Of a stretch of 64,000 nt of DNA, positions 25,719-38,046 are shown in pieces. Within the stretch, counting starts at the first letter, position 1; each line of letters begins with the position of its first letter. The notes beneath the pieces were generated by a model, which saw only the letters and a list, made by a program, of their open reading frames with translations, made no database searches and was not told where the DNA came from. The stretch lies in the NCBI RefSeq assembly GCF_000819845.1, contig NZ_CDCG01000040.1:93287-157286 (forward strand), written 5' to 3'. Made by a program: the position numbers and the translations under genes. The DNA is from Aeromonas enteropelogenes. GTDB lineage: Bacteria > Pseudomonadota > Gammaproteobacteria > Enterobacterales > Aeromonadaceae.

Positions 25719-27257
25719 TTACTTGTCCTTACCCGGCGTGGCGCCAGACTTCATCTCGTCCACCAGCGGCTTGAAGCGCTTGAGCTCGCTCAGCTTGTAA
25801 CCGGTGTAGTTACCCATCAGCAGCACGGTCGCCATCAGCACCAGTTGCAGACCGAGGAAGTTGAAGGTGAGGTGACGGATCAGTTCGTTATCCATGGCCA
25901 GGTAGGCGATGACGGCCACCAGCAGGGAACCGCCGCCCTGGCGGAACACCTCTTTCGGACCCTCTTCTTCCCACAGGATGGACATCCGCTCTATGGTCCA
26001 GGAGAGGATGATCATCGGGAAGAAGGTGATCTTCATGCCGTCGGTCAGCCCCAGCTTGAAGGCGAATGCGGAGAAGATGCCGATCATCGAGATCACCATG
26101 ATGATGATCGCCGATATCCTAGCTACCAGCAGCAGGTTGAGCCTTGAGAGGTAAGACCGGATGATAAGGCCGGTGCCCACGATAAGCAGGAAACCAACCA
26201 GACCGGTCACCAGCGAGGTCTGGATGAAGGCGACCGCGATCAGCACCGGCATAAAGGTGCCCGAAGTCTTGATCCCTACCAGTACCCGCAGGAACACCAC
26301 CATCAGCACGCCGATAGGAATGAGCAGCAGGCCTTTGAACAGTGCTTGCTCTTCCAGCGGCAGGCTGTGGATGGAGAAGTTCAACATCTCGGATTTTTCG
26401 AACTTCTGGGCCAGCGCCACGCTCACCGGTTGCTCCTGCTCGATCATCGAGAAGGTGACGCGGGAGTTGTGACCGCCGGTCACGTCCAGCAGGGCGCCCG
26501 AGTTGTACTCCCACAGCAGCAGGTTGGCCGGGCGGCCTTGTTCACCGGTCTGCGGGTTGAACAGCTTGTAGTCGGTCGGACTATTGAAGACTTGCAGGTA
26601 ATCCACCAGCTCCTGACGACGGCGGCCGTCTTCCAGATTGAGGGCATGGACCACACGGGCCGGAATGTCGGCGTTGTTGAGCAGCTCGGCGATCAGGTTG
26701 GCACGAGACTTGTTCTTTTTCAGCAGCTCGGCGTTCTGTTCCTGCTTCTCGATCTCCTTGATGATCTCGCGAGTCAGGGTATAGCCGTCGGCGGAGCGCT
26801 CCTGGGCACGTTCCAGGATCTGCTTCATCGCGGTGGCATAGGGCTCGCTCTCGATCTGCTTCTCGATGGCGGGCGGCTGCGGGTTGGCAGCCGGCTTGGC
26901 GTGAGCATCCGCCATCATGTCGACGCGGTAGTAGAGCTCCTGACGGCCGGAAGCAGTGCGAATTGACCACTCGGCACGGGCATCGCCATCTTTTTCAACA
27001 AACGAAAGACCGTAGCCCGGGCTCGCGGCATTCTCGTTCATCAGGGTGAAACCGGGCTGGGTGCCAGGAATAGCCAGGGAAGCGATCACCGGCTCACCGG
27101 TGGCATCGAACTCCAGTTTGGCCTCAATGGACCAAATCTGGCGCTTTTCACCCGGCGTCAGGGGCACGTCCAGAGCAATGTGGTGATAGAGGGTCATCCC
27201 CAGGCCGACAATGTACAGCAGGGCAACCAGCAAATAGAACGGCTTGCGAGAAACCAT
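25719..27257 (-). CDS. Inactive transglutaminase fused to 7TM domain
   Basis: A 512-residue inner-membrane protein. One N-terminal membrane helix (about 6-27) is followed by a periplasmic region (about 30-300) with a transglutaminase-like fold whose catalytic Cys is not apparent (ARVVHALNLEDGRRRQ), then a C-terminal seven-helix block (about 305-500: LLLIPIGVLMVVFLRVLVGI, SGTFMPVLIAVAFIQTSL and others). Family descriptions name it 'inactive transglutaminase fused to 7 transmembrane helices'. It sits between the protease and ATP-grasp genes with gaps of three bases, so the three products very likely act together across the inner membrane. Confidence 0.88.
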   Translation of the reverse strand: MVSRKPFYLLVALLYIVGLGMTLYHHIALDVPLTPGEKRQIWSIEAKLEFDATGEPVIASLAIPGTQPGFTLMNENAASPGYGLSFVEKDGDARAEWSIRTASGRQELYYRVDMMADAHAKPAANPQPPAIEKQIESEPYATAMKQILERAQERSADGYTLTREIIKEIEKQEQNAELLKKNKSRANLIAELLNNADIPARVVHALNLEDGRRRQELVDYLQVFNSPTDYKLFNPQTGEQGRPANLLLWEYNSGALLDVTGGHNSRVTFSMIEQEQPVSVALAQKFEKSEMLNFSIHSLPLEEQALFKGLLLIPIGVLMVVFLRVLVGIKTSGTFMPVLIAVAFIQTSLVTGLVGFLLIVGTGLIIRSYLSRLNLLLVARISAIIIMVISMIGIFSAFAFKLGLTDGMKITFFPMIILSWTIERMSILWEEEGPKEVFRQGGGSLLVAVIAYLAMDNELIRHLTFNFLGLQLVLMATVLLMGNYTGYKLSELKRFKPLVDEMKSGATPGKDK

Positions 27258-27260
27258 GGA

Positions 27261-28049
27261 TTATTTCACATCCTTGAGCTTGGGTTTGGGCTGGATATAT
27301 TCGCGGGCCACGTCGACCACGGCGATATCCTTGAGGAACTCACGACCCAGCAGCACGGGGAAGGTCATGTCGCTGCGGTCTTTCAGGGTAAACTCGGCTT
27401 TCTCGGTCATATCGCCGATACGCACCGCCAGACGAACCACGGGGCGACGGTCCAGATCGTCAGCGGAGGCCTGACGCACCCGCACGTGACGCACCAGCGG
27501 TGCTTCAATCTGGATCTTGTCGTCCATCTCCTGATGGCTCAGGAAGAAGCGCACCCAATTCTTGCCGTTGCGCTCGAAGATGGTGATCTCCTGGGCACTG
27601 ATGGAGGAGGTGGTGGCACCGGTATCGACCCGGGCCTGGAAGGCGTCGTTGGCGGCATCGACCCAGATCCACTCCGCTTCACCCACCAGCAGTTTGCCAT
27701 CTATGGTGTGGCCCTGATCCGGGGCGGGGCATTTTGCCGCCGGAATTGGCAGGGGTTTGGGCGGTTCGGTCGGGAGGCTCGCGAGCTTGTGATCTACGTG
27801 CTTGACGGACTCTTTCATCTTGGTGACATCGGTGTTGAGCTGAACCAGCAGATGCTGTTGCTGGGCATACTGCTTCTGCTGCTGTTCCATGGCTGTTTGC
27901 AGGCGCTGTTCACTCTGGCTGAGCTCGCTACGCAGCTCGGCCAGGGTCAGAGCGGGGACCTGGGGAGGTTTTTCCATATTGACACACCCGCCGAGACTAA
28001 GCAGGGAGAGCAGGGTCATTCCTTTTAATTTGCTTTTCATGTCATTCAT
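27261..28049 (-). CDS. Retropepsin-like 'ATP-dependent zinc protease' lipoprotein
   Basis: A 262-residue lipoprotein (signal MNDMKSKLKGMTLLSLLSLG, lipobox LGGC, Cys22), then a Gln-rich coiled coil (about 35-85), then a RimB-type retropepsin-like domain with the catalytic aspartate motif ARVDTGATTSSI near residue 138 and the strand VLLGREFLKDIAVVDV. The common name 'ATP-dependent zinc protease' is historical; the fold is that of aspartic peptidases. It is the first gene of the ATP-grasp/transglutaminase operon. Start 28049 has AGGAAG upstream. In the amidoligase hypothesis it would cleave the bond its partner ligase makes, but this is unproven. Confidence 0.87.
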   Translation of the reverse strand: MNDMKSKLKGMTLLSLLSLGGCVNMEKPPQVPALTLAELRSELSQSEQRLQTAMEQQQKQYAQQQHLLVQLNTDVTKMKESVKHVDHKLASLPTEPPKPLPIPAAKCPAPDQGHTIDGKLLVGEAEWIWVDAANDAFQARVDTGATTSSISAQEITIFERNGKNWVRFFLSHQEMDDKIQIEAPLVRHVRVRQASADDLDRRPVVRLAVRIGDMTEKAEFTLKDRSDMTFPVLLGREFLKDIAVVDVAREYIQPKPKLKDVK

Positions 28050-28101
28050 TTAACTGTGCTTCCTGGAATTTGGTCAGTGTAACGTCCACAGCAGCCATCG
28101 G

Positions 28102-30146
<2,045 letters not shown>

Positions 30147-30995
30147 TCAAAAGGGCAGCACTCCCTGGCGTGCGCGATCGTTTTCCCCCGGCCAGGAGGC
30201 CATCTCCTGACCAAGCAGATGGCTGATCTGGCGAGCAAGCTCCGGGGCTCTGGCGTTGTCGGCGGTGTGGATGAACAGGTAGAGATCCTTGCCCTCGGCG
30301 AGCCACTGCTGCCAGTGGGGGAGCCAGCCCGGCAAGAAGGGGTGATTGGCCGCCGGATCCGGCAGGCCGATAAGGCGCACCACGGGGGCCTGGGCGGTGG
30401 CCAGCAGATGGACCGGCAGCCTGGGCTTCTTGCTCTGGGCATCGATCATGGCAGCTGTGGTGGCCGGTACCGAGAAGAGCGGTCGGCTATCCAGCATGAT
30501 GCGGTTGATGCCCTTCTCCATCAACATCCTGTTCAGGGCGCGTTCGGCCTCACCCTTGGCGAAGAAATCGGGATGGCGTACCTCAAGGGCATAACGAAAT
30601 TCGCCCGGTAGCCGGTTGAAAAAGGCCTGCAGGCGGTGCAGCCCCTCGGGGCCGAAGCGGGCGGGCAGCTGCAGGGTGAGCAGCCCCAGCTTGTCGTGCA
30701 GCGGGGCGAGCAGCGCGATAAAGTCCGCGACCTGCTTGTCCACGCTCACCAGATCGCTCTGGTGGCTGATGGTCTGCGGAAACTTGAAGTTGAAGCGAAA
30801 ACGGGCTGGCACCGTATCGGCCCAGCGCTGCACCGTCTCGGGTGCCGGCAGGGCGTAGAAGGTGGTGTTTCCTTCCACCGAGTCGAACACGCTGGCGTAG
30901 TGGGCGAGGTGCTCGGCGGGTTTGGCGCCCAGGCCAAGCAGTTGCCCCGGCCAGGCGGGGTGGGACCATTGCGGCAGGCCCAGATAGAGGCTCAT
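30147..30995 (-). CDS. yecE: DUF72 family protein
   Basis: A 282-residue TIM-barrel-like DUF72 protein (E. coli YecE). Typical motifs are GLPQWSHPAWPG, VFDSVEGNTTFYALP, FNFKFPQTISH, LEVRHPDF and YLFIHTADNARAPELA. The biochemical role is unknown. In E. coli yecE also lies between cmoA and aspS, and the same neighbourhood is kept here, which supports the assignment. Confidence 0.88.
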   Translation of the reverse strand: MSLYLGLPQWSHPAWPGQLLGLGAKPAEHLAHYASVFDSVEGNTTFYALPAPETVQRWADTVPARFRFNFKFPQTISHQSDLVSVDKQVADFIALLAPLHDKLGLLTLQLPARFGPEGLHRLQAFFNRLPGEFRYALEVRHPDFFAKGEAERALNRMLMEKGINRIMLDSRPLFSVPATTAAMIDAQSKKPRLPVHLLATAQAPVVRLIGLPDPAANHPFLPGWLPHWQQWLAEGKDLYLFIHTADNARAPELARQISHLLGQEMASWPGENDRARQGVLPF

Positions 30996-31158
30996 GCTGG
31001 TTGTTTGCTCCGCTCATGGAGAAGGTGCGACGTTTTTTTGGCCGAAATTTGTCATCGGAGGCAAAAAAACTGGGCAAAGGGGGTTGCTGGCCATTTTACC
31101 CAAATGGGGGTTTTCCTCTATAATGCCAGCCCTTTTGTTTTTCAATTTCTTGTGACCC

Positions 31159-31410
31159 ATGCCTATCTACGAATATCGTTGCGACGTCTGTGGCCATGAA
31201 TTGGCAAAACTGCAAAAGCTTTCCGATGCCCCCCTGACCGACTGCCCGGCCTGTAGCAAGCCGAATCTGGTCAAGCTGATATCGGCGGCAGGCTTCCGGC
31301 TCAAGGGAACCGGATGGTACGAGACTGATTTCAAACCGGGTAAGAAAAAGAATCTGGCCAGCTGTGAGACAGACGGTGCTTGCCAGTCGTGCCCGGCGGC
31401 CCAAGGTTAA
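31159..31410 (+). CDS. FmdB-family zinc-ribbon protein
   Basis: An 83-residue FmdB/CxxC_CxxC_SSSS-type protein starting [20 protein letters not shown], with zinc-ribbon pairs CDVC and CPAC (residues about 8-11 and 31-34), and a second Cys-rich tail ([12 protein letters not shown]). FmdB-type proteins are small regulators or chaperone-like zinc proteins of unsettled role. It is 32 bases upstream of aspS and is probably cotranscribed, as in many gamma-proteobacteria. Confidence 0.87.
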   Translation: MPIYEYRCDVCGHELAKLQKLSDAPLTDCPACSKPNLVKLISAAGFRLKGTGWYETDFKPGKKKNLASCETDGACQSCPAAQG

Positions 31411-31442
31411 CCGTCTCTCTACAATTTCGAAGGAAGAAGTCC

Positions 31443-33209
31443 ATGCGCTCTATCTATTGCGGACAGGTCAATGAGGCCCATGAAGGGCAGACCATTACAT
31501 TGTGCGGTTGGGTCCACCGTCGTCGTGATCTCGGCGGTCTGATCTTTATCGACATGCGCGATCGCGAAGGGATCGTGCAGGTGTTCTTCGATCCGGACAA
31601 GCCGGAAGCGTTCGCTCTGGCCTCCGAGCTGCGTGGCGAGTTCTGCATCCAGGTGACCGGCGTGGTGCGCACCCGTCCGGAGTCCCAGCGCAACAGCGAC
31701 ATGGCCACCGGTGCCATCGAGGTGTTCGCTCACGAGCTGACCATCATCAACCGCGCCGAGCCGCTGCCCCTTGACTTCAACCAGGTCAACAGCGAAGAGA
31801 TCAGCCTCAAGTACCGCTACCTGGACTTGCGTCGCCCCGAGATGGCCAAGTACCTGAAGACCCGCGCCAAGGCCAGTGCCTTCGTGCGCCGCTTCATGGA
31901 CGAACACGGCTTCCTCGACATCGAGACCCCGATGCTGACCAAGGCTACCCCGGAAGGGGCCCGTGACTACCTGGTGCCGAGCCGTGTGCACAAGGGCAAG
32001 TTCTACGCCCTGCCGCAGTCCCCGCAGCTGTTCAAGCAGTTGCTGATGATGTCCGGCTTCGATCGCTACTACCAGATCGTCAAGTGCTTCCGCGACGAAG
32101 ACCTGCGTGCCGACCGTCAGCCGGAATTCACCCAGATCGACGTGGAGACCTCCTTCATGACCGCGCCGCAGGTGCGTGAGGTGATGGAAGAGATGATCCG
32201 CAAACTGTGGCTGCATATCCTGAACGTGGATCTGGGCGACTTCCCGATCATGACCTTCGACGAGGCGATGCGCCGCTTTGGCTCCGACAAGCCGGATCTG
32301 CGTCTGCCGATGGAGCTGGTTGATGTGGCAGATCTGCTGACCGCCGTCGAGTTCGCCGTGTTCGCCGGCCCTGCCAACGATCCGAAAGGCCGCGTGGCTG
32401 CCCTGAAAGTGCCGGGCGGCGCCGAGCTGTCTCGCAAGCAGATCGACGAGTACACCAAGTTCGTTGGCATCTACGGTGCCAAGGGTCTGGCCTGGATGAA
32501 GGTCAACGAGGCGGCCAACGGCATCGAAGGCGTACAGTCCCCGGTTGCCAAGTTCCTCTCCGACGAGATCGTGCGCGAGATCCTGGCCCGTACCGGCGCG
32601 GCCGATGGCGACATCATCTTCTTCGGCGCCGACTCCAAGAAAGTGGTGTGCGACGCCATGGGCGCCCTGCGCCTGAAAGTGGGCCGCGATCTGGGCCTGC
32701 TGGAGAACAGCTGGAAGCCCCTGTGGGTCATCGACTTCCCGATGTTCGAGGAAGATGGCGAAGGCGGTCTGGCTGCCATGCACCACCCCTTCACCGCGCC
32801 GAGCAACCTGAGCCCGGAACAGCTGAAAGCCAATCCGCTGGGTGCCTACGCCAACGCCTACGACATGGTGATCAACGGCTATGAAGTAGGTGGCGGCTCC
32901 GTGCGTATCCACAACAGCGAAATGCAGGCCACCGTGTTCGACATCCTGGGTATTACCCCGGACGAACAGCGCCTGAAGTTCGGCTTCCTGCTGGATGCCC
33001 TGAAATACGGTACCCCGCCCCACGCCGGTCTGGCCTTTGGCCTCGACCGTCTCAGCATGCTGCTGACCGGTACCGACAACATTCGGGACGTGATTGCCTT
33101 CCCGAAAACCACCGCGGCCGCCTGTCTGATGACAGACGCCCCCAGCTTCGCCAACCCGGCACAACTGGGTGAATTGGCGATTGCGACCACCGTCAAGGGT
33201 GATGAATAA
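31443..33209 (+). CDS. aspS: Aspartyl-tRNA synthetase
   Basis: A 588-residue class IIb synthetase of the bacterial (discriminating) type. It has an N-terminal OB-fold anticodon-binding domain ([20 protein letters not shown]), class II motif 2 ([18 protein letters not shown]), a GAD insertion domain (about 290-420) and motif 3 ([13 protein letters not shown]). Length matches E. coli AspS (590). The ATG at 31443 follows GAAGGAAG. It is the second gene after the FmdB-like gene. Confidence 0.97.
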   Translation: MRSIYCGQVNEAHEGQTITLCGWVHRRRDLGGLIFIDMRDREGIVQVFFDPDKPEAFALASELRGEFCIQVTGVVRTRPESQRNSDMATGAIEVFAHELTIINRAEPLPLDFNQVNSEEISLKYRYLDLRRPEMAKYLKTRAKASAFVRRFMDEHGFLDIETPMLTKATPEGARDYLVPSRVHKGKFYALPQSPQLFKQLLMMSGFDRYYQIVKCFRDEDLRADRQPEFTQIDVETSFMTAPQVREVMEEMIRKLWLHILNVDLGDFPIMTFDEAMRRFGSDKPDLRLPMELVDVADLLTAVEFAVFAGPANDPKGRVAALKVPGGAELSRKQIDEYTKFVGIYGAKGLAWMKVNEAANGIEGVQSPVAKFLSDEIVREILARTGAADGDIIFFGADSKKVVCDAMGALRLKVGRDLGLLENSWKPLWVIDFPMFEEDGEGGLAAMHHPFTAPSNLSPEQLKANPLGAYANAYDMVINGYEVGGGSVRIHNSEMQATVFDILGITPDEQRLKFGFLLDALKYGTPPHAGLAFGLDRLSMLLTGTDNIRDVIAFPKTTAAACLMTDAPSFANPAQLGELAIATTVKGDE

Positions 33210-33225
33210 GCCGTAATCCGGCACC

Positions 33226-33249
33226 AAAGGCCGCAGCAATGCGGCCTTT
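33226..33249 (+). terminator. Hairpin between aspS and yebC
   Basis: AAAGGCCGCA pairs perfectly with TGCGGCCTTT around GCAA. The T tract is short, so some read-through into yebC is likely. Confidence 0.65.
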
Positions 33250-33299
33250 CACGTTTCCCCTTGTGTTACTGAAAGTTAAAAATATAACGGAGAGTCCCT

Positions 33300-34040
33300 A
33301 TGGCAGGTCACAGTAAATGGGCCAACATCAAACACCGCAAGGCAGCTCAGGATGCCAAGCGTGGCAAGATTTTCACCAAGCTGATCCGCGAAATCACCAC
33401 CTCCGCGCGTCTGGGTGATGCCGATCCGGCCAACAACCCGCGTCTGCGTGCGGCGGTAACGGCTGCCCTGACCAACAACATGACTCGCGATACCATCAAC
33501 CGTGCCATCCAGCGTGGCGCTGGCGGTGGTGACGGCGAGCAGCTCGAGACCATCGTGTACGAAGGCTACGGCCCGGCCGGTACCGCCGTCATGGTGGAGT
33601 GCCTGACCGACAACCGTAACCGCACCGTCTCCGAAGTGCGTCACGCCTTCAGCAAGAGCGGTGGCAACTTGGGTACCGATGGTTCCGTCTCCTACCTCTT
33701 CACCAAGAAGGGCCTGCTGACCTTCGTGGGCGTCGATGAAGATGCCCTGATGGATGCCGCCTTGGAAGCGGGTGCCGACGACGTGGTGACCGAAGAAGAT
33801 GGTTCCATCGAGGTATACACCACCCCGAACGATTTCGGTACCGTACTCGACGGTCTGGAAGCCGCCGGCTTCAAGGCCCAGAATGCCGAAGTGACCATGA
33901 TCCCCTCCACCGAAGCCGAACTGGATGCCGAGACCGCGCCCAAGCTGATGCGCCTCATCGACATGCTGGAAGATCTGGACGATGTGCAGGAGGTGTACCA
34001 CAACGGTTCCATCTCCGACGAAGTGGCCGCGACCCTCTGA
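33300..34040 (+). CDS. yebC: YebC/PmpR family protein
   Basis: A 246-residue protein of the YebC/TACO1 family with the invariant start [20 protein letters not shown] and the [14 protein letters not shown] motif. Members are described as DNA-binding regulators or, more recently, as factors relieving ribosome stalling at proline-rich stretches. GGAGAG precedes the ATG. In E. coli yebC is followed by ruvC; here it is followed by adhE on the opposite strand, so that linkage is broken. Confidence 0.95.
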   Translation: MAGHSKWANIKHRKAAQDAKRGKIFTKLIREITTSARLGDADPANNPRLRAAVTAALTNNMTRDTINRAIQRGAGGGDGEQLETIVYEGYGPAGTAVMVECLTDNRNRTVSEVRHAFSKSGGNLGTDGSVSYLFTKKGLLTFVGVDEDALMDAALEAGADDVVTEEDGSIEVYTTPNDFGTVLDGLEAAGFKAQNAEVTMIPSTEAELDAETAPKLMRLIDMLEDLDDVQEVYHNGSISDEVAATL

Positions 34041-34061
34041 TCGCCCGATCATGCTCTCCCG

Positions 34062-34089
34062 ATGGCAGCCAGATGGCTGCCATTTTTTA
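34062..34089 (+). terminator. Terminator after yebC
   Basis: ATGGCAGCC pairs with GGCTGCCAT around AGAT, followed by TTTTTT. Confidence 0.9.
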
Positions 34090-34368
34090 TCCCGCCGGTA
34101 ACGCCTGCTCTCCTTTTTTATCCCCCGCTTAACATGCCAGTCCTACGGACTCTTCTTGCCCGCTGGCGGTAGATGCGCTCGTCGTGGTTGTGCCTTCGCC
34201 TTCGTCTGATTGAGAGGGGGGCAAATGCTGTGACCTGTCTGTGGGGGACGGGCTGCACCTGGCACTGGCTGCGGATGTCATGGCGACCAATGGGAGCATA
34301 CGGCTGGCAATGCGGGGGGAGGGGAGGTTCTGTTGTCCGGTAAAGAAGGTGCCGGCTTTCAGACAAAG
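34090..34368. other. Gap between yebC and adhE terminators
   Basis: About 280 bases between two convergent terminators. Short frames run through it on both strands, but none has a ribosome-binding site or family look. I see no feature here. Confidence 0.5.
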
Positions 34369-34400
34369 AAAAGCCCGCGCAGTGGCGCGGGCTTTTTTAA
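34369..34400 (-). terminator. Terminator after adhE
   Basis: AAAAGCCCGCGC and GCGCGGGCTTTT form a perfect stem with loop AGTG; A/T tracts on both sides make it bidirectional. Confidence 0.92.
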
Positions 34401-34415
34401 TCTCGGGACCGGTGA

Positions 34416-37082
34416 TCAGGCCTTGGATTTTTTCTTGCTGGTTTCGGCTTTCACTTCCACCTTGTCAGCTACCTGAGCTTCTTCGGAGAAGGGACGGCCG
34501 TAGTAGGTATCCAGCAGGATGGCTTTCAGCTCGCTGATCAGCGGGTAGCGCGGGTTGGCGCCGGTGCACTGGTCATCGAAGGCTTCAACGGCCAGCTGGT
34601 CAACCTTGGCCAGGAAGTCGGCTTCGGCGACACCTGCGTCACGGATGGAAGCCGGGATCCCTAAGGTCGCTTTCAGCTCGTCCAGCCAGGTCAGCAGCTT
34701 CTCGATCTTGGCGGCGGTACGGTCACCGGCGGCAGTCAGACCCAGGTGGTCAGCCACTTCGGCGTAGCGACGACGAGCCTGCGGACGGTCGTACTGGGAG
34801 AACGCGGTCTGCTTGGTCGGGTTGTCGTTCGCGTTGTAGCGGATGACGTTGCTGATCAGCAGGGCGTTGGCCAGGCCGTGCGGGATGTGGAACTCGGCAC
34901 CCAGTTTGTGGGCCATGGAGTGGCACACACCCAGGAAGGCGTTGGCGAACGCGATACCGGCGATGGTGGCGGCGTTGTGCACCTTCTCGCGGGCGACCGG
35001 GTCGTTGGCACCGTTCTGGTAGCTGGAGGGCAGGTAGTCCTTCAGCAGTTTCAGGGCTTGCAGTGCCTGACCGTCGGAGTACTCGTTGGCCAGCACGGAA
35101 ACATAGGCTTCCATGGCGTGAGTCACGGCGTCGATACCACCGAAGGCGCACAGGGATTTCGGCATGCCCATCACCAGGTTGGCGTCAACGATGGCCATGT
35201 TCGGGGTCAGCTCGTAGTCGGCCAGCGGGTATTTCACGCCGGTGGCGTCGTCGGTCACGACCGCAAACGGGGTCACTTCAGAACCGGTACCGGAAGTGGT
35301 GGTGATGCAGACCAGCTCGGCCTTCACGCCCATTTTCGGGAACTTGTAGATACGCTTGCGGATGTCCATGAAGCGCATGGCCAGATCTTCGAACGCGGTG
35401 TCCGGATGCTCGTACATCACCCACATGATCTTGGCGGCATCCATCGGTGAACCACCGCCCAGGGCGACGATCACGTCCGGCTTGAAGGAGTTGGCCATCT
35501 CGGCACCCTTGCGTACCACGGTCAGGGTCGGGTCGGCTTCTACTTCGTAGAACACTTCCACTTCCATCTTCAGGCCTTTGAGCAGACGAACCACTTCGTC
35601 GGCGTAGCCGTTGTTGAACAGGAAGCGGTCGGTCACGATCATGGCGCGCTTCTTGCCTTCCAGGTCGCTCAGGGCGATCGGCAGGGAACCACGACGGAAG
35701 TAGATGGATTTCGGAAGTTTGTGCCACAGCATGTTTTCTGCCCGTTTTGCGACTGTCTTCTTGTTGATCAGGTGCTTGGGACCCACGTTTTCGGAGATGG
35801 AGTTGCCACCCCAGGAACCGCAACCCAGGGTCAGGGACGGTGCCATCGCGAAGTTGTACAAGTCACCGATACCACCTTGGGTGGTCGGGGTGTTGATCAG
35901 GATACGGGCAGTCTTCATCTTGTCGCCGAAGTACTTGATGCGGTCGGCGTTGCGGTCCTGGTCGGTGTACAGACCGGAGGTGTGGCCGATACCGCCCAGG
36001 TTGACCATGTCACAGGCCATTTCAACGGCTTCTTCAAAGTTCTTGGCACGGAACAGACCCAGAGTCGGGGAGAGCTTCTCGTGAGCGAACTCTTCCTCTT
36101 CACAGATCTTCACGCCTTCGCCGATCAGGATCTTGGTGTTGGCAGGCACGGTGACACCGGCCATTTCGGCGATCTTGACCGCAGGCTGGCCCACGATGTT
36201 GGCGTTCATGGCGCCGTTGATCAGGATGACTTTACGAACCTTGTCAGCTTCGTCCTTGCTCAGCACATAGCCGTTGTGAGTGGCGAAACGCTCTTTGACC
36301 TGGTCATAGATGGAGTCAACCACGATGGCGGCTTGCTCGGAGGCACAGACCACGCCGTTGTCGAAGGTCTTGGACATCAGGATGGAGGCGACGGCACGCT
36401 TCACATCGGCGGTTTCGTCGATGACCACCGGTACGTTACCGGCACCCACGCCGATGGCGGGCTTGCCGGAGGAGTAGGCGGCTTTCACCATGCCCGGGCC
36501 ACCGGTGGCCAGGATCAGGTTGATGTCGTTGTGCTTCATCAGGGCGTTGGAGAGTTCAACAGACGGTTGATCGATCCAGCCGATGATGTCTTTCGGCGCA
36601 CCGGCGGCAACGGCTGCATCCAGTACCAGCTTGGCTGCGGTATTGGTGGAGTTTTTGGCGCGGGGGTGCGGGGAGAAGATGATGGCGTTGCGGGTCTTCA
36701 GGGAGATCAGGGATTTGAAGATCGCGGTGGAGGTCGGGTTGGTGGTCGGTACGATACCGCAGATGATGCCTACCGGCTCGGCGATGGTGATGGTACCCAT
36801 CTCGTCATCTTCGCTGAGGATGCCGCAGGTCTTCTCTTCTTTGTACTTGTTGTAGATGTATTCGGAGGCGAAGTGGTTCTTGATAACCTTGTCTTCGATG
36901 ATACCCATACCGGACTCTTCGACGGCCATCTGGGCCAGAGGGATACGGGCGTTGTTGGCGGCCAGGGCGGCGGCACGGAAGATCTTGTCTACCTGCTCTT
37001 GGGAGAAGCTGGCGAATTCACGCTGTGCTTCCTTAACGCGGGCGACCAGTGCATCCAGTTCTGCCAAATTGGTTACTGCCAT
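34416..37082 (-). CDS. adhE: Bifunctional acetaldehyde-CoA / alcohol dehydrogenase
   Basis: An 888-residue fermentative enzyme that reduces acetyl-CoA to acetaldehyde and then ethanol with two NADH; it assembles into spirosomes in E. coli. The N-terminal aldehyde dehydrogenase half carries the nucleophile Cys in [14 protein letters not shown] (about 245-258). The C-terminal half is an iron-dependent alcohol dehydrogenase with [18 protein letters not shown] and the iron-binding [16 protein letters not shown]. The Lys/Ser-rich tail (ETSKKKSKA) is as in E. coli. AGGAGA precedes the ATG. A perfect FNR site lies about 160 bases upstream, fitting anaerobic induction, and the gene is divergent from ychE-opp as in E. 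coli. Confidence 0.97.
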   Translation of the reverse strand: MAVTNLAELDALVARVKEAQREFASFSQEQVDKIFRAAALAANNARIPLAQMAVEESGMGIIEDKVIKNHFASEYIYNKYKEEKTCGILSEDDEMGTITIAEPVGIICGIVPTTNPTSTAIFKSLISLKTRNAIIFSPHPRAKNSTNTAAKLVLDAAVAAGAPKDIIGWIDQPSVELSNALMKHNDINLILATGGPGMVKAAYSSGKPAIGVGAGNVPVVIDETADVKRAVASILMSKTFDNGVVCASEQAAIVVDSIYDQVKERFATHNGYVLSKDEADKVRKVILINGAMNANIVGQPAVKIAEMAGVTVPANTKILIGEGVKICEEEEFAHEKLSPTLGLFRAKNFEEAVEMACDMVNLGGIGHTSGLYTDQDRNADRIKYFGDKMKTARILINTPTTQGGIGDLYNFAMAPSLTLGCGSWGGNSISENVGPKHLINKKTVAKRAENMLWHKLPKSIYFRRGSLPIALSDLEGKKRAMIVTDRFLFNNGYADEVVRLLKGLKMEVEVFYEVEADPTLTVVRKGAEMANSFKPDVIVALGGGSPMDAAKIMWVMYEHPDTAFEDLAMRFMDIRKRIYKFPKMGVKAELVCITTTSGTGSEVTPFAVVTDDATGVKYPLADYELTPNMAIVDANLVMGMPKSLCAFGGIDAVTHAMEAYVSVLANEYSDGQALQALKLLKDYLPSSYQNGANDPVAREKVHNAATIAGIAFANAFLGVCHSMAHKLGAEFHIPHGLANALLISNVIRYNANDNPTKQTAFSQYDRPQARRRYAEVADHLGLTAAGDRTAAKIEKLLTWLDELKATLGIPASIRDAGVAEADFLAKVDQLAVEAFDDQCTGANPRYPLISELKAILLDTYYGRPFSEEAQVADKVEVKAETSKKKSKA

Positions 37083-37109
37083 GTTTATCTCCTGATTATT
37101 TGAAAACTG

Positions 37110-37199
37110 TTTAGTAAGACGTTGGCAATGCCCGGCAATTATAGTTGGCCTGTCAAGGCGACAATTACTGCAACAGGGGTATTTACATGCCTTACTAAA
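37110..37199. repeat. Pair of perfect 9-bp inverted repeats upstream of adhE
   Basis: TTTAGTAAG at 37110-37118 and CTTACTAAA at 37191-37199, separated by 72 bases. The distance is about seven helical turns, so paired operators for a looping regulator are conceivable; it could also be chance. Confidence 0.4.
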
Positions 37200-37243
37200 T
37201 TGTTTTCCGAGTCGATTATAGAGCGGGGTAGACCCAGAAAAAC

Positions 37244-37257
37244 TTGATCTCGATCAA
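37244..37257. promoter_or_regulatory. Perfect FNR binding site
   Basis: TTGATCTCGATCAA matches the FNR consensus TTGAT-N4-ATCAA at all ten core positions. It is about 162 bases upstream of the adhE ATG and 790 upstream of ychE; control of adhE in response to oxygen is the natural reading. Confidence 0.75.
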
Positions 37258-38046
37258 GTGTTGCAAAAGAACAAAAGAAATTTTATTTCACAATTTTTTT
37301 CTGGTCGGATGTTATCAAGTTGTGGAGTTGAACAAATCCTTTATGAACCCGGAATGAACGGTTTTAGTCCAGATTTTTCATCAAGTTAAGGCTTGATAAA
37401 CAATTTGGAGGAAACCGCTGCATGACGGCCATCACACAGTCATTGTGATCAAACTTAACCTTTGACACTGGAGTGGTGGCAGATTTTCCACTGTCTGTTA
37501 TCGATTTGTGTATTTTGACCGTTTGGTTTGCCGTTTCTCCCCACCGTTTTTGGCGCTTTTTTACACGCAATTTCGCATTTCCTTTACCTTGGATAGAGGG
37601 GGAAGAGGTATGACCCGTAAGGAGCTCGTTATTACCTTTATCGTGGTGCGAAGTGGTTGGGATGCCCCTCCTTGCCGGGCTTCTGCAAAGGCGGTTTAGT
37701 GGCTGGCAGGCGGATGTGTGGCTGGTATCTGATAGGCAATCATGACCCTCGGTTTCTGGTGTTGAACGCCGCGTCAGGAAAACGTCGGAACAGGAGCCGG
37801 AAAAACAGCCGCGGCGACAGGGGGGTGTACCTGGACCACGGATTAGAGGAGGTAGCGACTTGCGCCGCGGAGATCGTTTCGCACTGGCTTATCTGTTGGG
37901 AAGAGGGGGAATCATTAGCGGAACTAACTAAAAAACCCCGATATTGGTGAGATTATTTAATTGGTGCGGATCCTGGCTATGGTGTAAATTTACGCACGCA
38001 TTGATATGGAGTAGCCCGCGGGCTTGCACACTATTGGAAGGGGTCT
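37258..38046. other. Long gap between adhE and ychE, no convincing gene
   Basis: About 790 bases. The first 350 are AT-rich and hold an inverted repeat ATCAAG-N6-CTTGAT near 37380 and an ATCACA-N7-TGTGAT dyad near 37430. From about 37600 composition becomes GC-rich. A frame at 37657-37950 and a short one at 37611 lack family resemblance. The corresponding E. coli gap is also long. A long ychE leader or a small RNA could be here, which I cannot show. Confidence 0.45.

Noticed and set aside
37657-37950. 97-codon frame before ychE
   Set aside because: No family resemblance and no clear start signal; Arg/Gly-rich translation typical of non-coding GC-rich DNA.
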